A stretch of 64,000 nucleotides of DNA from positions 124,001 to 188,000 of the forward strand of contig NZ_PIOB01000009.1 of the NCBI RefSeq assembly GCF_002909255.1, written 5' to 3'. Source of the DNA: Arenibacter hampyeongensis (GTDB taxonomy: Bacteria > Bacteroidota > Bacteroidia > Flavobacteriales > Flavobacteriaceae). The stretch's first letter is position 1. Each line of letters opens with the position of its first letter. The notes below the pieces were generated by a model. It did no database searches and was not told the origin of the DNA. It saw nothing but the letters and a program-made list of their open reading frames with translations. Positions 57,193-64,000 of this stretch are shown in pieces. Position numbers and translations under genes: made by a program.

Positions 57193-58641
57193 ATGCTTAC
57201 AAAAGTATATGGTAGTGCGGTTTTTGGGGTGGAGGCAACAACGATCACAGTTGAAGTAAATATCGACAAAGGCATTGGCTACCATCTAGTAGGTTTACCA
57301 GATAATGCCATTAAAGAGAGTAATTATCGAATTGCGGCAGCATTGCAAAACAATGGATACAAAATCCCTGGAAAAAAAATTACCATAAATATGGCTCCTG
57401 CCGATCTTCGCAAGGAAGGTTCGGCCTATGATCTAACCTTGGCCATTGGTATTTTGGCCGCTTCCAATCAGATAAAATCCGAGTCCATTGAAAAATACAT
57501 TATCATGGGAGAACTTTCCCTGGATGGCAGTATGCAGCCTATAAAGGGAGCCTTGCCCATAGCTATTAAGGCAAGGGAGGAGGGATTTAAGGGGTTTATC
57601 TTGCCTAATGACAATGCCCGAGAAGCCGCTATCGTGGATGACCTGGAAGTATATGGCATAGACAATATAAAAGAAGTCATAGATTTCTTTGACAAGGATA
57701 CTCCCTTGGAGCAGACGATAATCGACACCAAAAAAGAATTTTATAAAAACCTGGATTTCCCGGAATTCGATTTTTCCGACGTTAAAGGGCAGGAGAGCAT
57801 AAAACGCTGTATGGAAATAGCTGCTGCAGGCGGACACAATATTATCCTGATAGGCCCTCCAGGTGCCGGGAAGACAATGTTGGCCAAACGCCTACCTTCC
57901 ATATTGCCACCTATGACCTTACATGAGGCTTTGGAGACTACCAAAATTCACTCTGTAGTAGGAAAGATCAAGAATATGGGACTTATGAATCAAAGGCCAT
58001 TTCGAAGTCCCCACCATACGATTTCAGATGTCGCCCTTGTCGGTGGCGGGGCCTATCCACAACCGGGAGAAATATCGCTGAGCCATAACGGAGTATTGTT
58101 TTTGGATGAATTGCCCGAGTTTAAAAGAGGCGTACTGGAAGTTATGAGACAACCCTTGGAAGATAGGGAAGTTACCATTTCCAGGGCACGATTTACCGTT
58201 ACATATCCAAGCAGTTTTATGTTGGTGGCCAGTATGAATCCGAGTCCTGGGGGATATTTTAACGACCCAGATGCCCCGGTTACCTCCTCACCGGCTGAGA
58301 TGCAACGGTACTTGAGCAAGATTTCCGGGCCCTTATTGGATCGTATCGATATACATATAGAAGTTACCCCTGTACCTTTTGAAAAACTGTCCGAGGAACG
58401 AAAAGGGGAGAGTAGTGTTGAAATCAGGAAGAGGGTTACGGCCGCTAGGGAAATTCAGACCCAGCGCTTTGAGGAAATGGAGAATGTTCATTACAATGCC
58501 CAGATGAATACCAAGCACATACGCAAATATTGTAAGATGGACGATCCTTCCAAGGAGCTGTTAAAAAATGCCATGGAACGCTTAAATCTTTCGGCACGGG
58601 CCTATGACAGGATTTTAAATAACACTCTACTTCATATATAG
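57193..58641 (+). CDS. comM: ComM/YifB family Mg-chelatase-like AAA+ ATPase, C-terminally truncated
   Basis: A 482-residue protein. ComM is a hexameric helicase-like ATPase that aids branch migration during natural transformation. The N-terminal LonC-like fold (about 1-170), Walker A GPPGAGKTML near 223, the Walker B region LFLDELPEF near 302 and the winged-helix-like end are present. Family members are about 510 residues and continue after SARAYDRIL with a KVxRTIADLE-type helix; here the frame reads NNTLLHI and stops. No other reading frame restores the missing part, so the end has been replaced by foreign DNA at about 58617. The protein may be inactive. Confidence 0.9.
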   Translation: MLTKVYGSAVFGVEATTITVEVNIDKGIGYHLVGLPDNAIKESNYRIAAALQNNGYKIPGKKITINMAPADLRKEGSAYDLTLAIGILAASNQIKSESIEKYIIMGELSLDGSMQPIKGALPIAIKAREEGFKGFILPNDNAREAAIVDDLEVYGIDNIKEVIDFFDKDTPLEQTIIDTKKEFYKNLDFPEFDFSDVKGQESIKRCMEIAAAGGHNIILIGPPGAGKTMLAKRLPSILPPMTLHEALETTKIHSVVGKIKNMGLMNQRPFRSPHHTISDVALVGGGAYPQPGEISLSHNGVLFLDELPEFKRGVLEVMRQPLEDREVTISRARFTVTYPSSFMLVASMNPSPGGYFNDPDAPVTSSPAEMQRYLSKISGPLLDRIDIHIEVTPVPFEKLSEERKGESSVEIRKRVTAAREIQTQRFEEMENVHYNAQMNTKHIRKYCKMDDPSKELLKNAMERLNLSARAYDRILNNTLLHI

Positions 58642-58740
58642 TTCATTAAAACCCCTTAAACATTGGGCTAAATAAGCGTTTAATATTTATTTATTTTTTA
58701 TCAGTGTATTGGTAACAATAAACTAGTTTGGGTTTTGTTC

Positions 58741-58804
58741 TACTTCACTCATAATTGCAACAACGCAATTATGCTAAAATTTAACCTACATTATGAGTGA
58801 AGTA
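58741..58804 (+). promoter_or_regulatory. 15-bp inverted repeat spanning the start of the SEV-repeat ORF
   Basis: TACTTCACTCATAAT (58741-58755) is the exact reverse complement of 58790-58804, which includes the ATG at 58793 and the first repeat unit. Inside is a second hairpin, ATAATTGC (58751-58758) with GCAATTAT (58765-58772), which would compete with the outer one. The structure could act at DNA level as an operator or recombinase site, or in RNA as a translation-blocking hairpin. Confidence 0.6.
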
Positions 58805-59116
58805 AGTGAAGTAAGTGAAGTAAGTGAAGTAAATATGTTTAACAGAAAATCTATCGAGTTGAATGAATTTGATGAAAAATTAATGGATGTAATAAATCGA
58901 GACCTTAGAGATGAAGAAACAATGCCAGAATTTCAAATACAAGCGATTGAAAAAACTGCTGACGATTTATCTACTCTCTTGAAGGCATTAAAAATTAACC
59001 TAAGATTGCAAGAGAACGAAATATTTTCGCCAGAAAAAATTATTAATTACATCCAACATTATTCAGAGATATTAGTCAAAATTAGCTCGGAAAAGTTTGA
59101 TCCAAAATTATTCTAA
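58793..59116 (+). CDS. Small hypothetical protein with N-terminal SEV tandem repeats
   Basis: A 107-residue acidic, helical protein of unknown function. Its first codons are four perfect copies of the 9-bp unit AGTGAAGTA (58796-58831), encoding Ser-Glu-Val four times. Because the unit is a multiple of three, copy-number change would alter length but not frame. The ATG at 58835 (MFNRKSIEL) could be the true start, in which case the repeats and the inverted repeat would be upstream regulatory DNA. A terminator follows, so the gene is monocistronic. Confidence 0.6.
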   Translation: MSEVSEVSEVSEVNMFNRKSIELNEFDEKLMDVINRDLRDEETMPEFQIQAIEKTADDLSTLLKALKINLRLQENEIFSPEKIINYIQHYSEILVKISSEKFDPKLF

Positions 59117-59146
59117 AATTTTCATTTAAGCCAACAAACATAATAG

Positions 59147-59177
59147 ACCTCATTATTAATTTAATGAGGTTTTTTTT
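59147..59177 (+). terminator. Terminator after the SEV-repeat gene
   Basis: A 9-bp stem, ACCTCATTA (59147-59155) with TAATGAGGT (59162-59170), followed directly by a run of seven T residues, lies 31 bases past the stop codon. Confidence 0.85.
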
Positions 59178-59225
59178 ATACAATATATTGAAAATCAGTA
59201 GCATACCTTCATAAAGTCATGTATG

Positions 59226-59250
59226 TTTAGGGTATAATTACAAACCTAAA
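59226..59250 (+). promoter_or_regulatory. Inverted repeat upstream of the serine recombinase
   Basis: TTTAGG (59226-59231) and CCTAAA (59245-59250) form a 6-bp inverted repeat with a 13-bp spacer containing TATAATTA, 11 bp before the recombinase ATG. It could be an operator or a recombinase (res-like) subsite. Confidence 0.35.
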
Positions 59251-59260
59251 TATTAATAGC

Positions 59261-59905
59261 ATGAAAAATTCAATTAACAAAACACAGTGGTTAACAATCG
59301 TTAAAAAGGCTAAGTATATCAGAGTATCATCCATAGAGCAAAATGCCGACAGACAACGTGAAACAGATTCAAACACGGTACTATATGAAGATAAGATATC
59401 TGGTTTAATTCCATTTGACCAAAGACCAGCGGGAAGACGATTGAATAAGGATATCGAAAATGGCAAAATCAATTACGTAATTATTCATTCAGTCGATAGG
59501 CTAGGGCGGAACGTAGTTGAAATGCAGAAGCAATTAAATTGGTTTATCGAAAACGGTGTACAAATCTTTGCGGAAAATATTAGAATGGAATTGCTTAATG
59601 AAGATGGTTCAATGAATAGTATAGCCAAAATGATTATTGACCTACTTGGTTCAGTTGCAGGTTTGGAAATCGAGGCAATCAAGGAAAGACAAAATCAGGG
59701 TATAAAAATCGCTAAGGCAAAAGGTGTTTATAAGGGGCGTAAGGTCGGAGCGGTAATGGCTGATGAAGATTACCTAACTCGTCATAAAGACATCGTAGAA
59801 CTCATTAATGACGGTCTATCAATGAATAAAGTATCCAAATATACCAAAAAGGCTTTTGTTACTGTGAAGAAGGTAAAATTGAGGATGCTAGAGGTGGCGA
59901 AATAG
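59261..59905 (+). CDS. Small serine recombinase (resolvase/invertase family)
   Basis: A 214-residue recombinase. The catalytic domain begins after a 17-residue extension with KYIRVSSIEQNADRQ, where Ser23 is the predicted nucleophile, and contains VDRLGRN with the conserved Arg residues. A long E helix (about residues 110-150) leads to a short C-terminal HTH (DGLSMNKVSKYTKKAFVTVKKV). Enzymes of this size resolve cointegrates or invert DNA segments; some act as small integrases. It lies 640 bp from the comM junction, suggesting a part in acquisition or rearrangement of the island. Confidence 0.88.
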   Translation: MKNSINKTQWLTIVKKAKYIRVSSIEQNADRQRETDSNTVLYEDKISGLIPFDQRPAGRRLNKDIENGKINYVIIHSVDRLGRNVVEMQKQLNWFIENGVQIFAENIRMELLNEDGSMNSIAKMIIDLLGSVAGLEIEAIKERQNQGIKIAKAKGVYKGRKVGAVMADEDYLTRHKDIVELINDGLSMNKVSKYTKKAFVTVKKVKLRMLEVAK

Positions 59906-59984
59906 AATTTTTTAAACATTAATTTTAACATAATTAAACTCCATATAAAAGAAAAAGAATAAATTTGGCTACAGACATTACTTC

Positions 59985-60848
59985 ATGAGTTTCACAGTTC
60001 CTAACCTTATATTTGTAATTGCCCTAGCTGTAATGACCATTTGGCTAACCTTTGAGACCACTAAAGGAGGATTAACTGATAACAGACATCATAACATATT
60101 AAAACGATTAACAACGAGAGGAAAAATTGTAGTCTTTATACTTTTAGTTATAACTGGATTACTCATATGCCAAGAATTAAATAATCAAAGGCAAAACGGA
60201 AACCAAGTACTCAAATTACAACAGGAAAGAGATTTAAGGGATAACAAAATTACAGATGGAATTAAAAATGGTGTCGATTCCATAAGTAACAAACTGTTTG
60301 ACGATATTTCCACAGCTTTTAAAAAACAGGAACTTCAATTAGACACCGTTAATCAGGAGATTATCAATATTAAAAACAAACCAATAAGCAAATATATAGC
60401 TCCAGACAATCCAGTATTAAGAATTGATTCAACAGGCATATCCCTATTAAGAGAAATTGGCCCAATAAAGAAGTATAAATTAACTATTGGAGTTAAAGAT
60501 GCAGGAGCAACAAATTTCGAAATTAAGGTCGGTATTCTAACCGAATACAAGGATGGGATATATAGCTATAGTATAATCAATTTTTTTCCAGACCAATTTA
60601 AAATGAACAAAAATTCTGTGTGGGAAACAGGTTTTACACAATTGCGTAGTGAGGATAGTGACAGGTTATATATTAATGTAAATGGGACCTATACTTCATT
60701 AGATGGCTTGAATAAATATGACATTAATGATTTATATATTTATGAGCAAGAATCCAGAAAGGTTATTATTCCGTTAAATCTTTTGAGAAAAAAGATTCTT
60801 GAAATTATCGACAAAATGCCCAATGATGGTTCTATGGTAAGATTTTAG
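59985..60848 (+). CDS. Hypothetical membrane protein with coiled coil and soluble C-terminal domain
   Basis: A 287-residue protein that I do not recognise. Two transmembrane helices (about residues 7-24 and 48-66) are separated by a basic loop. A coiled-coil-like stretch (about 68-135) follows, then a beta-rich C-terminal domain (about 145-270). The second helix places the C-terminal domain on the same side as the N-terminus. It starts 79 bp after the recombinase gene. Membrane-anchored coiled-coil proteins are common in phage-defence islands, but no defence domain is visible. Confidence 0.7.
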   Translation: MSFTVPNLIFVIALAVMTIWLTFETTKGGLTDNRHHNILKRLTTRGKIVVFILLVITGLLICQELNNQRQNGNQVLKLQQERDLRDNKITDGIKNGVDSISNKLFDDISTAFKKQELQLDTVNQEIINIKNKPISKYIAPDNPVLRIDSTGISLLREIGPIKKYKLTIGVKDAGATNFEIKVGILTEYKDGIYSYSIINFFPDQFKMNKNSVWETGFTQLRSEDSDRLYINVNGTYTSLDGLNKYDINDLYIYEQESRKVIIPLNLLRKKILEIIDKMPNDGSMVRF

Positions 60849-61009
60849 ATTGATACTAATATTTGCGTCGCAATCATTATAATTATTAAAAATGCTAGTT
60901 TAGTAATCAAACAATAGCTTTAACCAAAAAAGAAGTGACAAACCCAAAAGTTAGTAGATTACAAACAGTAACTTTCATTAGCGTACGCTTGGAATAATTT
61001 AAAAACTAA

Positions 61010-61843
61010 ATGGCAGACCTAAGCTATCAAGATAAGAGATATTTAGAAAAGATGTTTGAAATGGAAGGAGGATATGTATTGGATTTTAGCAATAGAACCT
61101 TTCATGATTTTATTTACGATTCCATAAAAATAAATATTGAAGAAGATAAGTATTATAAAAATGGAGAATCAAAAGCTAGAAGATTAAGAGCTTTTTGGGA
61201 TTTTGAATCTAATTATATTGTTGGACTTCTTATTGAAAATTTTTTAGAGTATTGGCTCATTCAGGTAAATATGAACGAACGCAAAACAAATGATGCCCTA
61301 GAAAGACTTCACCAAGAATGTACAAAAATCTCTATGAGGTTGAAGTCTGATATAATTGTCAGTGAAATAGATGTTATACAAGAAGTTGAAGATGACAGAG
61401 ATTTCAGTTTACTTGCCAAATCTATTCGTGAGAGTATAAATAAAAATGAACCAGAAGTTGCTTTAGATAGGTTACATACCTATGTAATGAAATTTATCAG
61501 ACAACTTTGTGAAAATCATAGTATAGTTATTAAAAAAGACGAATCTCTAAATGCAATTTTCGGAAAATACGTTAGGTTTATCGTAGCTAAAAATAAAATT
61601 GAATCTGAAATGACGGCAAGGATTCTAAAATATTCTATTCATGTTATTGATGCATTTAATGATATTAGAAACAATAGAAGTTTAGCACATGATAATCAGA
61701 TTTTAAATTATTCCGAAAGTTTGCTTATTTTTAACAATGTGACCAATTCACTAAAGTTCATTATGTCCATTGAGGAAACTATTAATATGGAGAATAAAAA
61801 AGTAGAGAGTAAATCAGTGGATTGGGAGGATTTACCATTTTAA
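61010..61843 (+). CDS. Abortive infection (Abi_C) family protein
   Basis: A 277-residue soluble protein. The N-terminal segment EMEGGYVLDFSNRTFHDF, followed by ESKARRLRAFWDFESNYIVGLLIENFLEYW, is a conserved block of proteins annotated as abortive infection family. The C-terminal part (about residues 150-255) with the RNNRSLAHDN motif near 225 fits the Abi_C domain, whose RNxxSxxH resembles the metal-free RNase motif of HEPN proteins. I infer a toxin-like RNase activated on infection. The antitoxin, if any, is not evident. Confidence 0.8.
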   Translation: MADLSYQDKRYLEKMFEMEGGYVLDFSNRTFHDFIYDSIKINIEEDKYYKNGESKARRLRAFWDFESNYIVGLLIENFLEYWLIQVNMNERKTNDALERLHQECTKISMRLKSDIIVSEIDVIQEVEDDRDFSLLAKSIRESINKNEPEVALDRLHTYVMKFIRQLCENHSIVIKKDESLNAIFGKYVRFIVAKNKIESEMTARILKYSIHVIDAFNDIRNNRSLAHDNQILNYSESLLIFNNVTNSLKFIMSIEETINMENKKVESKSVDWEDLPF

Positions 61844-61986
61844 GATATATAAGAGCCTATGTAGTAAAGTAGAATTAGTAACCGGATATCTATTTGACCT
61901 CAGTCAATTTCTTTTCTTCGCATTAGTAATGGTGTTAATAGAACTGATAAAATCTGTAATAATGGAAAAATTGACAATGTTTATTC

Positions 61987-62102
61987 GTGAAGCGACCCTC
62001 GTGTGAAGAATGGAGCCTTTGCTTTGGAATAATAATAGCCGTCGAAAATTAGACTTTTTAGGACAGAGGGTTATGGGGGTTCGAGTCCCCCGCTTCACAC
62101 CA
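61987..62102 (+). ncRNA. tRNA-like element with acceptor stem, T arm and encoded CCA but no D or anticodon arm
   Basis: GTGAAGC (61987-61993) pairs perfectly with GCTTCAC (62092-62098), followed by discriminator A and CCA (62100-62102). The T arm GGGGG-TTCGAGT-CCCCC (62075-62091) is canonical. Directly after the 5' acceptor strand, GACCCTC (61994-62000) pairs with GAGGGTT (62066-62072), six Watson-Crick pairs and one G-U, enclosing 65 nt. This is the layout of a tmRNA tRNA-like domain on a P2 helix, but far too short for a full tmRNA and without its D loop. The tRNA-Ser in this window encodes no CCA, which makes the CCA here notable. It could be a new RNA or a mangled tRNA att remnant. Confidence 0.5.
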
Positions 62103-62118
62103 TTTGCATAAAAACAAA

Positions 62119-62904
62119 ATGATTAAAGAATTCCTAGTATCTTTCGGGGACAATTTTAGAGAAAAAACCAGAAATCCGTTTTTAGGAACATATATTTTTA
62201 TATGGTTTATTAGAAATTGGGAGTTGATATATTCTCTTTTCAATTTTGATAATTCATATAAATTGAAGGATAAAATTGAATTTATAAATGGCTACTATAA
62301 TACCCATTCCTTCACGGAAGGTATTTTATGGAATATAGCATTGACTTTTCTAGTTCTTATAATTACCTACATAGTACTGAATATGGCTAGAGTAATTATA
62401 AATATTTCAGAAGAACAAATAAAACCTTGGGTTTATAAAAATACGGATTCCAAGTCAATTGTTCTTAAATCCATACATGAACAGGTTCGAAATGATAGAG
62501 ACAAATTACAATTAAGACTTGACCAAGAAAGAGAGTCGAAGTCTAGGCTTGAAGTTCGTATCAAAAGTTTAGAAGACGAAATTTTTGAAGCTTCCAAACA
62601 AAAAAATGAAGAAGCCCAAAAAAATAAATTGGATAAAAATGGAAATGACCTTGATGAAATTGAAATTTTGCATGATGCTTTAAAAAGTGGTGATTTGCTC
62701 GATTTCTTTAGAAAGCTAGCTGTACGTATAAATAAGGCTGAATATATAGACAAAGGTGACCCTAGGGTTGACCATTTGATTTCATATGGACTTATATCTC
62801 ATAAAGACCAAGCTCTGTCCGGAGGTGCAGATAGATATAATCTCACCGAAGATGGAAAAAAATTATTCAAACGAGCTAGATTTGGAATTAATCATACAGA
62901 ATAA
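62119..62904 (+). CDS. Hypothetical membrane protein with coiled coil and winged-helix-like C-terminus
   Basis: From the ATG at 62119 the protein has 261 residues; a TTG at 62104 would add five and overlap no conserved sequence. NPFLGTYIFIWFIRNWELIYSLF (about residues 18-40) and a second helix (about 76-100) are membrane segments, and residues about 125-185 form a charged coiled coil. The C-terminal DHLISYGLISHKDQ..GADRYNLTEDGKKLF looks like a small winged helix. It begins 16 bases after the tRNA-like element's CCA. No known function. Confidence 0.7.
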   Translation: MIKEFLVSFGDNFREKTRNPFLGTYIFIWFIRNWELIYSLFNFDNSYKLKDKIEFINGYYNTHSFTEGILWNIALTFLVLIITYIVLNMARVIINISEEQIKPWVYKNTDSKSIVLKSIHEQVRNDRDKLQLRLDQERESKSRLEVRIKSLEDEIFEASKQKNEEAQKNKLDKNGNDLDEIEILHDALKSGDLLDFFRKLAVRINKAEYIDKGDPRVDHLISYGLISHKDQALSGGADRYNLTEDGKKLFKRARFGINHTE

Positions 62905-63017
62905 ACCCGAAGCTGGAGAGATTAACAAATGCTCTTAATAATATTTTTAATGCTCTATGCGTTTTAGAGTATATCGTGCTAAGCTTAATTGCATACTAAA
63001 GTAACATCAAAACCTTT

Positions 63018-63632
63018 TTACTTTTTTAATGGAGTCTTTTTTGTTTCCTCCAATACCTTTACCATCATTTCAGCCTTAAACAATTCCTCCTTTAACTGCT
63101 TGTTCTCCTTTTGTAAGTCATCGGTTCTAGTTTTATCCTCAATTATTTTTACATCATATGGAGGATTGGAACTAGATATTACCGAATAGGCACTTATACC
63201 AATTGCAAAGAGTGCTACAATAATTGAAATAATAGCCCAATTGCGTGCAGAATTAGCAGATTTGACAGATTGCTGTAGTTCTTGATAATCTAAGTATTGC
63301 TTTGCTGCATTACCTTTTAAAAAAGATTTTTTACTTCTAAATGAATGGAAAAAATTAAAAAATCTTTTTTCGCCTGGGTCTGTTATTTCATCTATAACAC
63401 CATACTTATTCTTTAAATATAGTATCATACCTGTCTGGTAGTCTGTATTGTGTAGGTTAACCTTGCTGTGCGATTCAAAATTTTCATTGAACCATGACAT
63501 GAATGTTACTTCTGCCGAACTATTAAAAGAATAATCCAACTCTATTTGTAGTTTATCCAATAAATCAAAATAGCTAATGCCTTCCTTTTCATTAGCTAAT
63601 CCGATTTCCATTGCCTTGATATATCTATTCAT
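63018..63632 (-). CDS. Hypothetical protein with one transmembrane helix and C-terminal coiled coil
   Basis: A 204-residue protein. An N-terminal soluble part (residues 1-125) contains a helical segment starting MNRYIKAMEIGL. A single transmembrane helix follows (about 131-152, WAIISIIVALFAIGISAYSVI), then a Glu/Lys-rich coiled coil to the end. It is convergent with the preceding gene and shares a strand with the partial gene at the window edge, 55 bp away. Unrecognised; the membrane plus coiled-coil layout resembles two other proteins of the island. Confidence 0.65.
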   Translation of the reverse strand: MNRYIKAMEIGLANEKEGISYFDLLDKLQIELDYSFNSSAEVTFMSWFNENFESHSKVNLHNTDYQTGMILYLKNKYGVIDEITDPGEKRFFNFFHSFRSKKSFLKGNAAKQYLDYQELQQSVKSANSARNWAIISIIVALFAIGISAYSVISSSNPPYDVKIIEDKTRTDDLQKENKQLKEELFKAEMMVKVLEETKKTPLKK

Positions 63633-63687
63633 TTCGATTGTTATTTTTGAATATATTCATGATAGATACTTTATGGTGTCTAAATTT

Positions 63688-64000
63688 TTATTCTACCTCT
63701 GTCGGAAGGTCTAACCACAATCGTCTGAAAATATTCGAATCTTCATCCACCCAAATTCGTATATTTTGAATCAAATTCTTTTCCGATGATGGGGATTTAC
63801 CACTTATTACATAATCAAGTTCATAGCATAAAGCTGTTTTAGACACACTTTCATATAGCTTATTAACCGAATCCAAATTTTTGAAGGTATAGCGCTGACT
63901 CGATTCATTATAGCCTAAAATGTCTTCATATTCGTCTTCTGCAGTTGGACTAAATATTTCTAAATTTTCTTTGTCATAATCGGTGCCATTTTTCAGTATT
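63688..64000 (-). CDS. Hypothetical protein, partial (5' end outside window)
   Basis: The frame stays open from the stop at 63688 through the right edge, giving at least 103 C-terminal residues including DEYEDILGYNESSQRY and ENLIQNIRIWVDED-type acidic segments. There is no internal ATG; the apparent start at 63876 is an in-frame TTG inside the gene. Not recognised. It is the last gene in view and shares the strand with the 63018-63632 gene. Confidence 0.6.
   Translation of the reverse strand, partial: ILKNGTDYDKENLEIFSPTAEDEYEDILGYNESSQRYTFKNLDSVNKLYESVSKTALCYELDYVISGKSPSSEKNLIQNIRIWVDEDSNIFRRLWLDLPTEVE

Larger units (their letters stand above)
58618..64000. mobile_element. AT-rich genomic island joined to the 3' end of comM (right end outside window)
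   Basis: The region begins at the point where comM loses its conserved C-terminus. It holds a small serine recombinase, an Abi_C-type protein, several unrelated membrane/coiled-coil proteins and a tRNA-like element, and it is visibly more AT-rich than the preceding 40 kb. The right boundary is not seen. The comM gene is a known insertion site for resistance islands in Acinetobacter, a useful precedent rather than proof of the same mechanism. Confidence 0.65.

Noticed and set aside
58600-58792. comM frameshift instead of truncation
   Set aside because: None of the three forward frames after 58617 encodes the expected helix continuing the ComM C-terminus; all reach stops quickly.
58796-58831. 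CRISPR-like array
   Set aside because: Units are 9 bp, contiguous and in frame; there are no spacers. No CRISPR array or cas gene was seen anywhere in the window.
61987-62102. Ordinary tRNA or full tmRNA
   Set aside because: There is no D arm, anticodon arm or D loop, and at 116 nt it is far shorter than tmRNA with no resume codon or tag ending that I can identify.
61904-62243. Minus-strand ORFs over the tRNA-like element (EAGDSNPH-type peptide)
   Set aside because: They are antisense shadows of the T arm and acceptor sequence.

Overview
The window looks like the chromosome of a marine member of the Flavobacteriaceae (Bacteroidota). The support is a SusC/SusD pair with a hybrid two-component regulator, CTnDOT-type tra genes, an RteC homologue, a tRNA gene without an encoded CCA, AT-rich DNA, few Shine-Dalgarno-like start sites, and core gene orders such as lptG-like / lolA-like / ftsK. 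The genus cannot be fixed from sequence alone.

Bases 1 to about 15,400 are the right-hand part of an integrative conjugative element. From right to left it holds a tyrosine integrase next to the 3' end of a tRNA-Ser(UGA) gene, a membrane-anchored AraC-type regulator with TPR repeats, rteC, an excisionase-like HTH gene, a small replication-like module (HTH protein, DnaC-like ATPase, EEP-family nuclease), a divergent cell-wall amidase, and a tightly overlapping operon for the mating-pair type IV secretion system (traE, F, G, I, J, K, M, N, then a 43-residue lipoprotein). Its left end lies outside the window.

Bases 15,420 to 58,617 are mainly chromosomal. A polysaccharide utilisation locus (18.5-31.0 kb) has susC, susD, a divergent GH92-like enzyme, a hybrid two-component regulator and a DUF1080 protein. 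After it come ribBA, lptG-like, lolA-like and ftsK on the minus strand, then dgkA, several thiol peroxidase and thioredoxin genes, an NhaC antiporter, a PLP gamma-lyase facing its likely Lrp/AsnC regulator, lpdA, a CDGSH protein and an acyltransferase. A plus-strand run follows: FMN reductase, pabB-like, alpha/beta hydrolase, tilS, DsbD-like, CocE-like hydrolase, penicillin-acylase family protein and comM.

From about 58,618 to the end is a second, AT-rich accessory region. comM stops abruptly after its conserved AYDRIL motif, so its last 30 or so residues are missing. Beyond this junction lie a small ORF with a four-fold 9-bp repeat and a 15-bp inverted repeat at its start, a small serine recombinase, an abortive-infection (Abi_C) type protein, three membrane/coiled-coil proteins of unknown function and a partial gene. 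Between two of them, at 61,987-62,102, is an unusual 116-nt sequence. It has a perfect 7-bp acceptor stem, a canonical T arm and an encoded CCA, but a second 7-bp helix closing a 65-nt loop replaces the D and anticodon arms. This tRNA-like element inside a defence-like island is the strongest candidate for something undescribed here.
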